Assembly: GCF_905147045.1 (NCBI RefSeq)
Contig: NC_065911.1
Coordinates: 7,688,001-7,752,000, forward strand
DNA: 64,000 nt
Reading direction: 5' to 3'
Source of the DNA: Nymphalis io
Taxonomy: Eukaryota > Arthropoda > Insecta > Lepidoptera > Nymphalidae
The notes beneath the pieces were generated by a model that did no database searches, was not told the origin of the DNA, and was given only the letters and a program-made list of their open reading frames with translations. Positions 20,826 to 33,486 of this stretch are shown piece by piece. Both the position numbers and the translations under genes were made by a program. The number at the start of each line of letters is the position of its first letter. The first letter of the stretch is position 1.

Positions 20826-23511
20826 AAACTTGAAAAAATTAAGACAGATTAATGTAATTGTATAGGTTTCAAACAAATTTATATTCAAATTTTGATAAAG
20901 AAAAAATTAATAAATAAATCTTAATCGTAACAAAAATTACACTTTAATTACGAATTTAGAATTAATAAAAAAAGTAGTAAGCAAATTCTGCTAATTTCTA
21001 ATGACTAAAAAAAGCATTTTTTTTAATCATTGGACTGACTTGAACACTGAACTGTGTAATCTATATATTTTAACGATGCCTGAAAGGTACTGTGCTGAAG
21101 CCGTAGCGCTATTTTAATACGTATCATAATTGCCTTTGAAATATCATCAATATGTCATGATATATTAATTCAAGACGTACGGAATCCACGAGCATTCGAG
21201 CCTCATTTTTTCTTAAACTTCTGAACCCTCCATCGGGGTGACAAGTTTAATCTAAAGTTGGTGGGTCGAATAGGCCCCGGGGCGACGAACGATTATAAGT
21301 TTGAAGTGTTATTTTTAATGAGTTTTTGTGGATTTTAATATTAATACCACGGATTCGAGTGTCAAAACTTGAGTTTATATTACAAAGCACCCATTTTATT
21401 TCCAAAACATAACCGCGGATAATAAGAGTGGTTAAGTACAACTTAAAAAAGAAAATTAAGTCCATAATTTTTTTTTCCTTTATTGATTCATATCTAAATT
21501 GTAATAATATATAATTAGTCTTAATATTGTCAATAAAGATATATATCAAGCATTAGAATGCTTGCCATTCATTATATTTTTCAATATATAGAAACAATGA
21601 CAATATTTAAATGAACTACTGCCCTGGATTCGTTTCGCTTCGTAAAATTTTAATATCTCGTACCAAACAAGAGATCGACTTATGTAACACACGGCAGATG
21701 GCCAACGTATATTATGTCAGCGTTTTGCACACCATTATCATCTAAAAAATAAGGGTTATTTTCGTTTGTTGCGACGAATACAGAAAATATTTCCCCAACG
21801 GCAGTAGATCAAAATATCATTGAAGTGTGTGTCGTAGATATTATATTCAAAATATATGAAATCCCTTCTCAAGTGTTTAGGGATTATTAAATGTATTTTT
21901 TGTCGCAGATGTTTTACGATCTTTATACGGATCGGGAGGGATCAACTGAAATGGCTTCTGAAGTGTCTATTTTACAATCAACATTGGAGGGCTGACAGTA
22001 CATCGCATCTGATGAACATTAATTTCGCTTGTGCGGATTTAAATTAAATATAAATTTAACGCATCAATATGTAATGGATTTTAATAAAAAAAATATTACT
22101 AACTATTAAAATGTCCCGATAATTTTCATTTAGCAAAATATTTAGAAAAATGAGCAGATATATTAAAATTCATAAAACGAGAAGCTCAACAATTATGGAA
22201 AGCTGTATTCTATAATATAACCAAAGAACCGCAACTTTTCGCAACAAACACAGCGCGTATTTACATTTCAAAACAGCATAAGGTCGAAACAAAGAAACTT
22301 TGCCCTACTTGGCTCACGTAAGTAAAATAAGACACCAAATAATACGAAGATCCCGAAATAAAACCACAAAGTGCCAACAAAGTCTTGCGTTCAGGAACAG
22401 ATAAAATCGAGGAGTCGAAATGTTCAGTTGAAAACAAAAAGCAGTTGTAGTAAAAGTTAAGCGCCAGTTCATTTGGAGTAAACTTGAATTAAAGACAAAA
22501 CTGTACAAAAGGCTATCTGAGGCGTTAAACGATTGCGGGACAATGCTTTAAAATAAGCTTCATTGAGGCCACTTATCCCTTATCTAAATTGCTGCGTTTA
22601 TGGTTATGGATCTGCAATGAAAATAACGATGTTCAGCTAATTGTTGGACTTGAAAATTATGATACTTGCTTTGATATTATACATGAAGTCGATTTGAAAA
22701 CTTCTTAAAAAAGGTAGAAAGATAAGATAAACGACTACCTAAATATTTATTCAAATGTAAACGACATTTCGGCTGAATCCAAGAACCTGTCCGATCTAAG
22801 TCAAAGTCGAAAATGCTGTTACGCAAAATTTTAGTATGAAAACTTCCGTTGTCGTGTAAGATGTGAAATTTATTATAAAGGAGCGTGTATGTTTTGGTAA
22901 GATAGAATTGATTGCAATACTATTTTTAAACGTGTTAAGTATTATTTTGTTTGGATCGATTTAAAACTATAAACGATAAAAATAAAGAAATAAGCATTCA
23001 ATGTCTATGTCAACTAACAGTTAATGATAATGAAAATAAAATAACTACATTATACAATTGTCAAATATCACGACCATTTTAAAATATTTTTTTTTAAATA
23101 TAGCTAAAATATTTGAACCTAAGCAGAGTTACGAGAAACGATAAAGTAATGACCACAAGTTTATGTCACTTTAATTTCAGATAAACCTAACGTAAGTCGT
23201 AAGACAACATCTTGCTCAATCTTAAAGTTAAGTGAATACTAAATATATCTTTATAATCTGAAACTTTGAATATCGCGTAAGATGAGAATTTAATCAAAAT
23301 ATTTATAGATGATTTTTATAATGTTTTAGGTTTTGGTAATAGATCAACAAGTAATTATCTTAATGTTTAACTAGAGCTTAGACAGCTCGGTCAGTTTCAG
23401 CCCAGGTTTTAAGATTGATATTTCAGCAGGCTGCATTAATATATCAAACAGTATCTAATCATACACTTATATACATGAAAATTATAGTTATGGTGATGTA
23501 TTCATGTCCGA
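20826..23511. other. Noncoding AT-rich stretch, nothing recognised
   Basis: No supported gene or recognised repeat over 2.7 kb. ORFs at 21247-21549, 21856-22047 and 22314-22508 lack family motifs. An 18-bp palindrome (CAAGCATTAGAATGCTTG) is at 21547-21564. Confidence 0.45.
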
Positions 23512-23735
23512 TTGCGGCCACGGGAACCATTATCAAAGAAGTCTGCTTTCTACCAACCAACAACACATGAAATAAATAGGACCAACGGCTTTCCGTGCTT
23601 TCTGAGGTACGGAAATATAAGCATAACTTTCAGACTCCCAACTAAAACAGAAAATGTATTGACATAAATAGTCAATAACTTTTTAGTGGCCCTAATAGAA
23701 GTTTAACAACAAGGTGGTCAACAAACAAGGGGACA
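23512..23735 (-). mobile_element. SINE-3, diverged copy, reverse
   Basis: ATTGCGGCCACGG, GGACCAACGGCTTTCCGTGC and TCAGACTCCCA follow the same order as the reverse SINE-3 copy at 36288, with the IR-like central section lost. The head region is too decayed to place the exact 5' end. Confidence 0.65.
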
Positions 23736-24320
23736 TATGTATATACAATAATAGTACAAATAATATGCTTAAAGCCAAAATATAAAGAAAAAAAAATATC
23801 TTGAATTGGACCAGTTACAGAACTAATATATATAATTGTATGAAAGAAATATAAAACAACATTTAACTTACTTTTTTAATGAAATATCGCGGCGATTTAT
23901 GAAAATTTCCGCTGTTATATTTCTTGGCATGCTTCTTCATATAATTTTAACGCTCTCTAGTTTGAGTGTTTTGTTTTCCGAAGAGAAAAAAAGTCGAGCA
24001 TTCTTTGCTCTAAACTCTTCAATGTTGTAGATATTAATATAATACGTTAAAAGTTTTAGAAAAACGGTGACTGTGAATTTCAAAGTCAATGTGAAAAGGG
24101 TTGAACAATCAATATTAAATTAAAGGTAATTAAACTTAAGCTTTGCATTCTTTTTGCGAAAAATAAACCAAGTTATTGACACCACCTTGATGTGAAGGTA
24201 AAAAAATGAAAAGTTTAAATAGATATTAGATTAATAGAATTGCATCATTTTTTAAAGGTAAAACAATCCGTATTTTTGTATTTAATATTAATGAAAGGAT
24301 CTCTGTATATACTTCTTAAA
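23736..24320. other. Noncoding stretch, nothing recognised
   Basis: The 64-codon ORF at 23836-24030 has no recognisable motif. No repeat recognised. Confidence 0.45.
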
Positions 24321-24692
24321 TCTATTATATAAAAATCTCGTGTCACAGTGTTTGTGGTGGAACTCCTCCGAAACTGCTCGACCGATTTTTATGAAATTTG
24401 TTATGTATATTTGGGAGGTATGAGAATAGTCTTTAAAAAAAATTTAGCAGTAATTCATTTTGTCTGTTTTAATATAAACTGTTAGTTGTAAATAATTGAA
24501 TCGATTGAAAGGCAATAAAAGACGCGCTCGCTTCACTGGAATTATAAAAGGATTAATTTAAATTAATATCTTAGGAGTCACGGCAAAATTAAAATTCTCG
24601 CGTATTAGAAAAATTATGGTGATGGCCAACGATGCGACAGCGAAATAGCCAGCACAAAGATTATGTTCCATTCGTATGTACTATGTTTATCC

Positions 24693-24870
24693 CATATTCT
24701 ACCGCCAAACAGCAATATTGAGTATTGTTGTATTCCGGCTTAAAGGGCGATAGAGCCAGTGTAACTAGCAGGCACAAGGATCAAGTACCCAAGGTTGGTG
24801 GCGCATACGCGATGTAAGAAATGGTTTATATTTTTATAGTGCCAATGTATATGGGGGTGACCATTTACCA
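24693..24870 (+). mobile_element. Element C, diverged copy inside the Helitron
   Basis: ATATTCTACCGCCAAACAGC, TTGTATTCCGG, CCCAAGGTTGGTGGCGCAT and GCCAATGT follow the element C order. Both ends are missing. It either inserted into the Helitron or was carried by it. Confidence 0.75.
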
Positions 24871-25046
24871 ATATAAAGAAAACAAATAACGGACCACCTT
24901 TTTTTAAAAGTTCTGTCTCATAATGTGGGACAAATGTACGATGAGCCAACACTCACACATAAAATCCGTAGACATAACCTAAGAAAACAATAATAAATAA
25001 TCGCATGAAAAAATTCACAGGGAAGTGTTTTATGCATATATGTATA

Positions 25047-25232
25047 ATGACAATTGATAACTCGCAAGGTTAAACGATGCCCGTTTGTGGCTTAGATTTG
25101 GGCACACCATGTTTATCACACGGACAAGTATACGTGGCATGTTCTCGGATGGGCAAACCATCGAGCTTATTTGTTTTTGCTAAAGACGGACTGACAAAAA
25201 ATATCGTACACTCAAGTACTCTTCGAAATTAA
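25047..25232 (+). pseudogene. Helitron helicase (Pif1-like), C-terminal remnant
   Basis: The frame ending at TAA 25230-25232 reads MTIDNSQG, a stop, then T-M-P-V and CGLDLGTPCLSHGQVYVACS followed by RMGKPSSLFVFAKDGLTKNI. This corresponds to the last two helicase motifs of Helitron proteins (MTINKSQGQT, and GQ-YVA-SR of motif VI). The lysine of NKSQGQ has become asparagine and the glutamine codon is now TAA (25071-25073). Everything upstream of this point, including the Walker A and B motifs and the Rep domain, is missing. The natural end of the protein appears preserved. Confidence 0.85.
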
Positions 25233-25461
25233 TTAACTGCTTTAGAATAAAAATATATTACTTTTTTCACTTTACATTTAACTTTTAATCAAACAATGAA
25301 TATGTCTATTACATTAATGAAACACATTGAATTGAGAAAATGAATTCCTTTTTCTGTCATAGATCCCATCCCCGCACACTTACAATAAATTCGTTACTTT
25401 TTATTTAAAAATCAAAATATTCAGTAGATATAATTTATATAGCAGAACAACGGTCAGCTAG

Positions 25462-26212
25462 TTTGCTATAAAAATATTCATCTATCAACAAAAGAATTAT
25501 TGACATTTAGATCATCAATATACTACACACAAACAAATTACTAAATTATATAAATTTATCCGCAAAACAATAACTACGACGTAATTACAGTTCCTCAACT
25601 CATTGACTCAATGAGCTCGTTTATAAAATCGCTCGCACTTAAATTTAATAGCTGAAGCCATGCTGGAGTTCGCTGTAGAACCATCCATAGCCCACACAGC
25701 AACATGTTTATATGGAGACATCAAACGATTTTATAATATGTTGATCGTTAAACCATATTTCAGTATTAACGCCAAAACTAGTCTAATGTACGTTTCCTGT
25801 CTTTGACGTGTTTTAATTTTGACGACGTTGAAAAATTAAGCGTGAGCTTCGTTAATAACTTGTTTAGGATTTTTAAGAAGTTTTTTTAAGAAAAAAAATA
25901 ATTCTTAAAATATAAAAATTATATGATATCTATGAATTAACCTGTATATAAAGTCATGGTTTAAGCAGAAGTAATTAAGAAATTTGCAAATTGTATGAAC
26001 TTAAATTGTCTCGTCTTTGAACTTGTATACTATGAGTCCAAAGTAAATCTGAACACCAATAATTTAGTTAAATATTAACATACTAATTGACAAAGTTGTA
26101 ACAAAGATATACAAGTTAGGAGTTCCTTAGTACAAATTTTCTATTGAGCCTGATTACATAAATAAGTTGAAAGATAAAGTAACCGAATCGAAATTTTCAT
26201 TTCACTTGGCAA
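25462..26212. other. Noncoding AT-rich stretch, nothing recognised
   Basis: No gene or repeat recognised between the Helitron end and the next element C copy. Confidence 0.45.
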
Positions 26213-26427
26213 GACTATGTGCGATCCCGTCTGCGTAGGTACCACCTTCTCATCACAAAATCTACTACCAAACAGAAATACTTAATAATGTTGTAGTTCG
26301 ATATGAAGGGTGAATGAGCCAGTGCAACTGTAACAGGAAAAAGGGACATAATATCTTAGTTCCCAAGGTTGATGGCGCATGGGAGGTAATGACCACTTAC
26401 CATCACATAGCCCATTTGCGCGTCTGC
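26213..26427 (+). mobile_element. Element C, diverged copy with internal deletion
   Basis: GTCTGCGTAGGTACCACC, GAAGGGTGAATGAGCCAGTG, GTTCCCAAGGTTGATGGCGC and GACCACTTACCATCA in order; the section between GGCGCAT and GTGACCAC is deleted and the A tail is lost. Confidence 0.8.
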
Positions 26428-27612
26428 AAACATATTTTACAAAATAAAACAAATAAAAATAAAATAATTCGGAATATAAGTCAATCATTGTGTGTACGGT
26501 ACAACCATGAACTATGAAATAAAACACATAATCAGGTTTTGTTTTTTTTAATCAATGATTATTCAAACGTTCTAAAATTTAACAAAGTTATATTGCAAGA
26601 TAACATGTTTGTTTCATGACATTATATTAACATAAACCAATGAATGTAGTTAGTTTAACTAAAATAACTGCTAATAGTACCTAAGTAAATTTCCTTGTTA
26701 CAAATTATCCTATTAAAGTGTTGATATTCGAAAGTATCAAAAAAATATAAAAACAGCTACTTTTAAAATTCACTGAGTACTACAAAATGAATCTTCAGTC
26801 AATATATGTTCCAATTAAATATTATCTATCTTAAACATTTCCAACAATAAACAAAATTGAAATTACTTCCCGAGAGTATAACTTTATCTTAATAAAGCCA
26901 AACTTTGCAACTTCCTGGTAACTACTTTATTCGTTCATTTTTCACCGAGTTAATAGTAAACTAGTTAGGCGGTCTTTGCGACCCGAGTTAGGTTAGCTAG
27001 TCTTTGTAACATCTATCCAAATCGAATTACACGCTGGGTCGGCAGGCCTCGAGGCGAAGACCCTACGCCGTGGTTTAAAATAGAAGATTTCAAATCTAAT
27101 ACCTAATATATTCATATAGAAACTACTAGATTTGAAATACATATATGTTCAATATGATATGTAAATATGTATTGTTTATTACATTATACAATACAGTACA
27201 TTGATTGGTATAAGAGCTCTAATAGGTAGCTCTATTAAATTTCCCTTCTAGAAACATCTTAGCGCTTAACGATTCAACATTTTACTTATAATGTGTAAGT
27301 GATATATTGCTTTTGCGAAAATATTCTTACGGTTATTATTCATCGCTCGTAGCTTTCACCACCGACTTAATGTTTGTAGTAACACTTGTAACGCTATTTT
27401 CATTATATCTTCGGCAAGTGCTTAGTGAATTTCCGTATGTTTAGCCCTTTGTGCACGGAGCGTGTTTCAGATTTCAGGTAATTAGTACGGACTGCCGGAT
27501 ACGACCCTCGGACTTGTTTACCGAATAATACTCGTATTTGTAACATTGTTGTCTATATGGGTGTATTTTGGGAATGATTTTCAAACGTTCATATTATTGC
27601 TTTCTATGTTTC
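26428..27612. other. Noncoding stretch with a GC-rich patch and an inverted repeat
   Basis: No gene recognised. A GC-richer patch at about 26970-27072 (CGCTGGGTCGGCAGGCCTCG) stands out from its surroundings but is not open over a useful length. A spaced inverted repeat is entered at 27087-27138. Confidence 0.45.
27087..27138. repeat. Spaced inverted repeat
   Basis: Perfect 12-bp arms (ATTTCAAATCTA and its complement) around a 28-nt loop. Confidence 0.85.
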
Positions 27613-27832
27613 GTTGCCGATATGGCCCAGGCGTTAGAACACGTCAATCTTATTCGAAGATTGCGGGTCTACACCAGGACAAGTGGTCCATTTGTGGGTT
27701 GTAATTTATTTATCTAATTAAATTCTACCACATGTACCACCAACAACAATAAAGTGACGTGATGTAATCAGTTACGAATCTTCTTAAGAAGAAAGGAGGC
27801 CTTAGCCCAGCAGTGGGATTTTACGGCGGTTA
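27613..27832 (+). mobile_element. SINE-L, diverged full-span copy
   Basis: Head TTGCCGATATGGCCCAGGCG and 3' part GGAGGCCTTAGCCCAGCAG are clear; the middle (the GAAGGAAAACATCG section) is deleted. Confidence 0.78.
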
Positions 27833-28360
27833 GAGTTCAATCAACACTTATCTATACTTTAGATGAAACGTTAAGATTACTTCTGTTATATAACTCTTTA
27901 CAAAGAACAATAAAACATTTATTATTAATACAATTTCAACCGTATCACACTAACACAGAGGCATTTTTATTGAAATAACTCAATATAACGTTAACATTAC
28001 AATGAACGAAATTCCGAATCATTTTATTATCATGTCGTATGATTTTAAATCAATAAACTCTCTGAACCGTATCTTATAACGCTCATTTTTCGTTAATTGG
28101 TATTTTATACTGCCACACTCGAAGGGTCGGGACCTTATGAAATTCTCCGTTCTCTAGGCTGTTTAACCACCGGCACGTTGGCATACTTTACTTCAGATAT
28201 ATTCGGACGTTCGAAACTTGAAATGTCATTTCTACACCTTGATATTAGATGTACTAAAAAGGCTGTAAAGATTTATTATTTAATCAAAGTTTGGTTGTTC
28301 GTCGTCTTATAATTTTAGTGTACATTTCAATGTACCTATATACCTTTTATTTAATAAAAA
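27833..28360. other. Noncoding stretch, nothing recognised
   Basis: The 71-codon ORF at 28097-28312 has no recognisable motif or splice context. No repeat seen. Confidence 0.45.
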
Positions 28361-28618
28361 GCCGAGATGGCCCAGTGGTAAGAACGCGTGAATCTTAACC
28401 GATGATCGTGGGTTCAAAGCGGGAAAGCACCACTGAATTTTCATGTGCTTAATTCGTGATTATAATTGATCTCGTGCTTAACGGTGAAGGAAAACATCGT
28501 GAAGAAACCTGCATGTGTCTAATTTCACTGAAATTCTGCCACATGTGTATTGCACCTCCTCAAAAAAATAAGGAAGAGGAGGCCTTAGGCCAGCAGTGGG
28601 ACATTCACAGGCTGTTAC
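28361..28618 (+). mobile_element. SINE-L with internal deletion
   Basis: A well preserved head (GCCGAGATGGCCCAGTGGTA, ATCTTAACCGATGATCGTGG) and body. About 45 bp are missing between GTGTATTGCACC and CTCCTCAAA, which removes the CCCGCATTGGAGCAGCGTGG section. It shares the GGTAAGAACGCG head state with the copies at 35264 and 54180. Confidence 0.88.
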
Positions 28619-29228
28619 GATATATCTTGTTTATCAGATTACATTCTTATTTTCATCTTGTGTGTGCTGAAGTAAATCTATGCCTACATACCATTTATAC
28701 TTCGTTCTCTTTTGTATAGGTTTTATTTCCGATACGTATAAACTTATAACGAGATCAAGCACGAGATGAATTATAAACACAACACACACTTATACTAAAG
28801 TATTGAAGAAATCAAAATAGACATATTATAGATATAGGAATTGAGACTATTCGAGTCCATTCTTTTAAATAAAAATCTGATAATAATATAATCATATTAT
28901 CTGTCATTGTTGGCAATTTCTTTTTTAACGTATTAAAATACATTTACATACATAAGTTTCATAATTTAAATACAAATTTGAGTGATCAAGAGCGATGTGA
29001 CTGAATAATCCATACTGAGCCAACTATCATCCGACTTTACTTAGCCGGTTTGGAACTGTCAAAACGGCTAATCACGTCCACGATCGAGATACCACTTACC
29101 GCTTCAGATTAAACAGATATGGAGTTGACTGTGATACGGTATCTTCACGTAAACTCCGACAGGTTATGTAGTACTGTTATGCCCGCTTAGATTTTGGTAT
29201 TTGGTACACGATTGTATTATTATATTTC
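28619..29228. other. Noncoding stretch, nothing recognised
   Basis: A short SINE-L-like word (AGCACGAGATGAATTATAAA) is near 28761, too short to call. No gene. Confidence 0.4.
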
Positions 29229-29460
29229 TTTTTTTTTTATAAAATAGAAAGGCGGACGGGTCAATAAGCCAGCTTATGGTTAATGATCACATTGGCTCTG
29301 TAAATATTAAACACATTTCTTACATTCTCAATATTCCACAAGCCTTGGAAACTAAGATATAAGTCCCTTATGCCTGTAGTTACACTTGCTCTTCAAACCG
29401 AAGCACAAGAATATTAAGTATTACTATTTTGCGGTGGAATATGTGATGAGTGGAACCACC
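29229..29460 (-). mobile_element. Element C, diverged copy, reverse
   Basis: T run then ATAAAATAGAAAGGCGGACG at the left, CCTTGGAAACTAAGATAT in the middle and GCGGTGGAATATGTGATGAG at the right. The 5' fifth of the element is missing. Confidence 0.82.
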
Positions 29461-30116
29461 AAGTGAATTAAAAGCGCAAAGTTGCTACGGTAACAACTAT
29501 CGGTGATAATATGAAAGATTTCGAAGCTTCGTTTGAGAATCAAACAAATATTATTGTGTTCTATTAAAATATTTTTATTAATTAGGTATAAAAGTGTAAC
29601 TACTGAGTTTCTTCCAAATTCTTCTACTTAACCTAAATAACTGAAATATACGAAAAGGTAATTTTACTTTTAATACCATGTTATAAAATAACGATTCAAA
29701 TGTTCTTCAAATAGTCTATTTAAATAAAATATATTTTGATTTTCATAATGTGTACCTTGGTGAGGTTTGTTTGTCATTATATCTTCAAATTTCCATTAAC
29801 GGGTGTATTTACTTAGGAATAGAACTGTTACCAGCGTATTATTAAGAAATTGTAGAAGAGACATTTTATAAAAAAACGCTTATAACATCATATTAAGACT
29901 CACGCTATAACAAGTAAGCAACATCATGAAATAAATTAAAGCAATAATTAAAGTAATTAAAAACTTCATAAAATAATTGGAAATTAATCTGAATGATTTA
30001 GTTATAACGGAAACAGGAAATCTTTTTATAGCTATTTGTTAATTTTTAGCTTACATGTGGATTTTAACGTTTCATATTCAATTCAATCAGGTTATTTTTT
30101 TCATATAATGAGAAAC
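29461..30116. other. Noncoding AT-rich stretch, nothing recognised
   Basis: No gene or repeat recognised. Confidence 0.45.
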
Positions 30117-30328
30117 CATTGTAAGAAATGTCAACCATCGCTTACATAGCCAATGCGCCACCAACCTTGGGAACTAAGATTTTATGTCCCTTGTGCTTGT
30201 AATTACTCTGGCTCACTCACCCTTCAAACCGGAACACAACAATATCAAGTATTGCTGTTTTGCGGTAGAATATCTGATGAGTGGGTGATACCTACCCAGG
30301 CGAGCTTGCACAAAGCCCTACCACCAGT
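30117..30328 (-). mobile_element. Element C, copy lacking its 3' end, reverse
   Basis: It is nearly identical to the young subfamily over its length (TCAACC, ATTTTATG states) but begins abruptly at ATTGTAAGAAATGTC, without the A tail end. Because retroposons lose 5' rather than 3' ends, a later deletion is likely. Confidence 0.85.
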
Positions 30329-31381
30329 CTTGATAAGGCTATGCTTCACTTGAAGTATATAACTGTGTCCTAAAAAAAATTAAGATATTTCCTATATGTA
30401 TTTAATATTTAACGAAAATATTTATCACGAGATTTAATGACGTAATGAAAAATAAATTATTAGTCCTTATATAATTGTATTGTAAGAATATAATTTTGAT
30501 ATTATAGTTTTTAAACTTTTTTCTCGTCAACTAGAATTATCATCAAAGATTCCTCAGTTTGTTTCCTGGATTTCTGACAGAAACTTTTTAACAACGACGT
30601 GCGACTATAAAACGATGGAATCACTTATTACGTGATGGAATACAACAAGTACTTATACTTTGTAGAAGATCTTTATTTGTATAACAAAAGAGCTGATATT
30701 CCCTTGAAAACAACGATTGTATGAAGATTTCGCATTTTATCTAGAGACGTAACATTTTTCGGAAATAATAAAATTCAAACATCCATAAAAATTGCGATAG
30801 AATGCTTGAACAAAAAAACTATTCTTTTGGTATTGTGTTACATTAAAGATATATTATAGTCAGACATATAACAATTGATGACGATGATGATGATAATGAC
30901 TTGTTCATCCGTCTTGATATGAAATATTAAGTTACAAATATAGTAGAAATTATTATTTAAAAAAAAATTAACAAATTTATATACATAGAAAGATAGATAC
31001 TAAAAATATTGCAAGTAGTATCAAAATCATATTCAAATTTCCTCGACTATACATACATACAATCGTTTATACAAGTTTTCAGTTTTAAAATAGATCTTTC
31101 CAGAATACGGAAGCAAGTATCACTAAGTTCATGTTATTATCAAGTTTTTTATGAATTTCATAATAATTTATATAGTTGCTGTTTTGATAAATGTTATTTT
31201 GTTATAAATATTGGGTTGCTTTTGTTTTAAGCATTTGATAAAAGTTGTAACTTACGAAACGGTTGCTACTTTTACTGAATGAAAAATTGTTATAAATGCT
31301 GCCCTGCTCATCTTACAATCGTAATTACCATTGCAGTACAAAATATTGGGAATCTAATAAAATAATATTATTTGAGCTTCA
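30329..31381. other. Noncoding AT-rich stretch, nothing recognised
   Basis: Contains a short GAT-rich tract near 30880. The 73-codon ORF at 31009-31230 lacks motifs. No gene. Confidence 0.45.
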
Positions 31382-31678
31382 TTTTTTTTTTTTTTATAGA
31401 ATAGGAAGGCGGACGAGCATATGGGCCACCTGATGGTAAGTGGTCACCAACGCTCTTAGACATTGGCATTGTAAGAAATGTCAACCATCGCTTACATATC
31501 CAATGCGCCACCAACCTTGGGAACTAAGATTTTATGTCCCTTGTGCCTGTAATTACACTGGCTCACTCACCCTTCAAACCGGAACACAACAATATCAAGT
31601 ATTGCTGTTTTGCGGTAGAATATCTGATGAGTGGGTGGTACCTACCCAGACGAGCTTGCACAAAGCCCTACCACCAGT
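31382..31678 (-). mobile_element. Element C, young full-length copy, reverse
   Basis: A 14-nt T run, then a body almost identical to 2722-3016 and 53220-53519, including the diagnostic CTCTTAG and ATATCC states. The plus-strand frame through it is open for 93 codons, but this is shared by all young copies and is not evidence of a gene. Confidence 0.92.
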
Positions 31679-32780
31679 AAACCATTTCTATAACTTAGAA
31701 GTATTTATACGAATTTATTGAGTAATTATATAAATATTGTTTTAAACGTCCTGATGATATTGAAATTACGATAAGTACTTCTAATTCAAAAAAGTTTAAT
31801 ATATTTCGAATTTCGAACACTATCTTTCACCCAATACACAAGACCAACCAAGAGATTTTTGTTTACATTTGTACCACACAAAAAATAGATTGCTATATCA
31901 AATAGCATACACAGCCGAAATTCCTTCAACGATTTCTTGCATCCTTAACATTTATGACTGTACTTAACCATCTGACAGTCAATAAACGACATCGCACAGA
32001 TAAATAGAACATACGCCACGCTATCAGTATCCGCTGAGCTGTTATTTACATTGGGACGCTTGTATACGAATCCCACTTTTTCCTCCATAAACATTGACCG
32101 AGGACGATTCCTAGATGGTCTAAGATAAAGGAGATTTATTCTAAATATTAAATGGAAAGCATTCCTAAATTATCTTTAAAATAATTTGTAAGATATAAAT
32201 AATATCAAAATTCATCCAAATAGCCATATGGTGCTTTTGATTTCTTGGGTTTGATGGGTTTTCTCATAATAAAAATAAAATAAAATATTCATATCCAATA
32301 TTATAGTTTGCCTTGCACTTATAAAACATTATACCGGATATGTTTAACTAACGATTTTTCTTACGATAAGAGGACAGTATACTAGTGTTTCAATGAAAAA
32401 AATTTATCATTAATAAGACAATTTCGCTTAATCTAAGCGATAAATCAAGAATCGATCGAAGATACAGTTTCTTTGACTGAAAATTATACTCGAGCCCATA
32501 CCACGATGCTAAATATTTCGATTGCTTTCAAAGACAATTGATACTAGAAACTGCCGTAACGATTATGGTTTTGTACCAATCTAACATAGTATATAATATA
32601 TATGTATATAGATAATGGTAATTGCCGCGATGAACGCCGCTATGCGTCTACCAATCGATCCTCTTCATCTATTTTTTTTTTGCGCCCCGAACACAAAATT
32701 AACATTAAACAAAATATTTATTCTTATTTTAAAAATTACAGTTTTCAGATCTATACTAACAACAGTTCTATTCTGTACGA
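31679..32780. other. Noncoding AT-rich stretch, nothing recognised
   Basis: Overlapping ORFs of 75 and 60 codons at 32602-32829 have no family motif. No repeat recognised apart from repeat I at the end. Confidence 0.45.
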
Positions 32781-32893
32781 ACACACTTCGTGTCTGACTC
32801 GTGAAATGTTGAAAACCGACTTATGGTGATACGCTATTTTGATGCTTGCATGCTTAAATGTTTTAATTATTACAGTCAATGTCGCATATCACT
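32781..32893 (+). repeat. Repeat I, copy 2
   Basis: Matches 17568-17645 in word order (ACACTTCGTGT, GCTATTTTGAT, GTCAATGTCGCATATCAC) with an additional section of about 30 bp near its start. Confidence 0.55.
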
Positions 32894-33486
32894 AATGACA
32901 TTTACGATTGTTTTCTGCTGTGTTTCGAGTTCCTTAATAACTCTACGGCTGAAATGATTTTAACCGAGATGAAAATACAGTTTCAATCGTCCTAAACTTG
33001 CGCCACATGACCGCCGTATTAGAAAGGGCGGCAGAGTAAAATGTAAAAAGAATAGCGGAGAACCCGATAGTAAGGCGAATACAAATCTAAGTATCGAATT
33101 TTTGTCTTCTTTATATCTCCTTTCTCTAGATCTTAGGTCAAAGAACAATTCGTGTAAATAACAATACCGCTGGCATTACTATGAAAATGAATTCTTTTGT
33201 GTTGAGTAATATTTTTCACAGCTTTTCATAGGTTTTAAAATTCTTGACCTATATTGATTGCATTCTCTTTACAATACTTTTTTACGGCGAGATTTTTATT
33301 TTCTAAAGATTTAATATTTTAACGAAATGTTTTTTGTTTTAAAAAACATAATATCTACGAACAGTCCACGCGACTTTATCCTCGTTGTATAGATGAAAAC
33401 AAAACCGTTGGGCTAGTGTTCGTTAATTTTCATGCAAGATAATTAATAAGAATCTTATTATATGTGGCTAATTATATGTTTCATCT
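32894..33486. other. Noncoding stretch, nothing recognised
   Basis: The 62-codon minus ORF at 32960-33148 is not recognisable. A 23-bp hairpin (ATGTTTTTT arms) lies near 33327. Confidence 0.4.

Larger units (their letters stand above)
24321..25461 (+). mobile_element. Helitron, internally deleted, non-autonomous
   Basis: The left end begins TCTATTATATAAAAATCTCG after an A and contains the GACCGATTTTTATGAAATTTG word seen in many insect Helitrons. The right end reads CGGTCAGCTAG followed by T, which fits the CTAG terminus and A/T insertion site of Helitrons. An AT palindrome (ATATAATTTATAT) lies about 17 bp inside the right end where the terminal hairpin should be, though it is weak. Between the ends are a degraded element C copy and the last part of a Pif1-type helicase. 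No Rep nuclease motif was found, so the element could not move by itself. Confidence 0.75.

Noticed and set aside
30870..30900. RTE LINE tail
   Set aside because: Only a GAT-rich simple repeat is present, without the CAGCAGTGGA word that precedes it in true tails.
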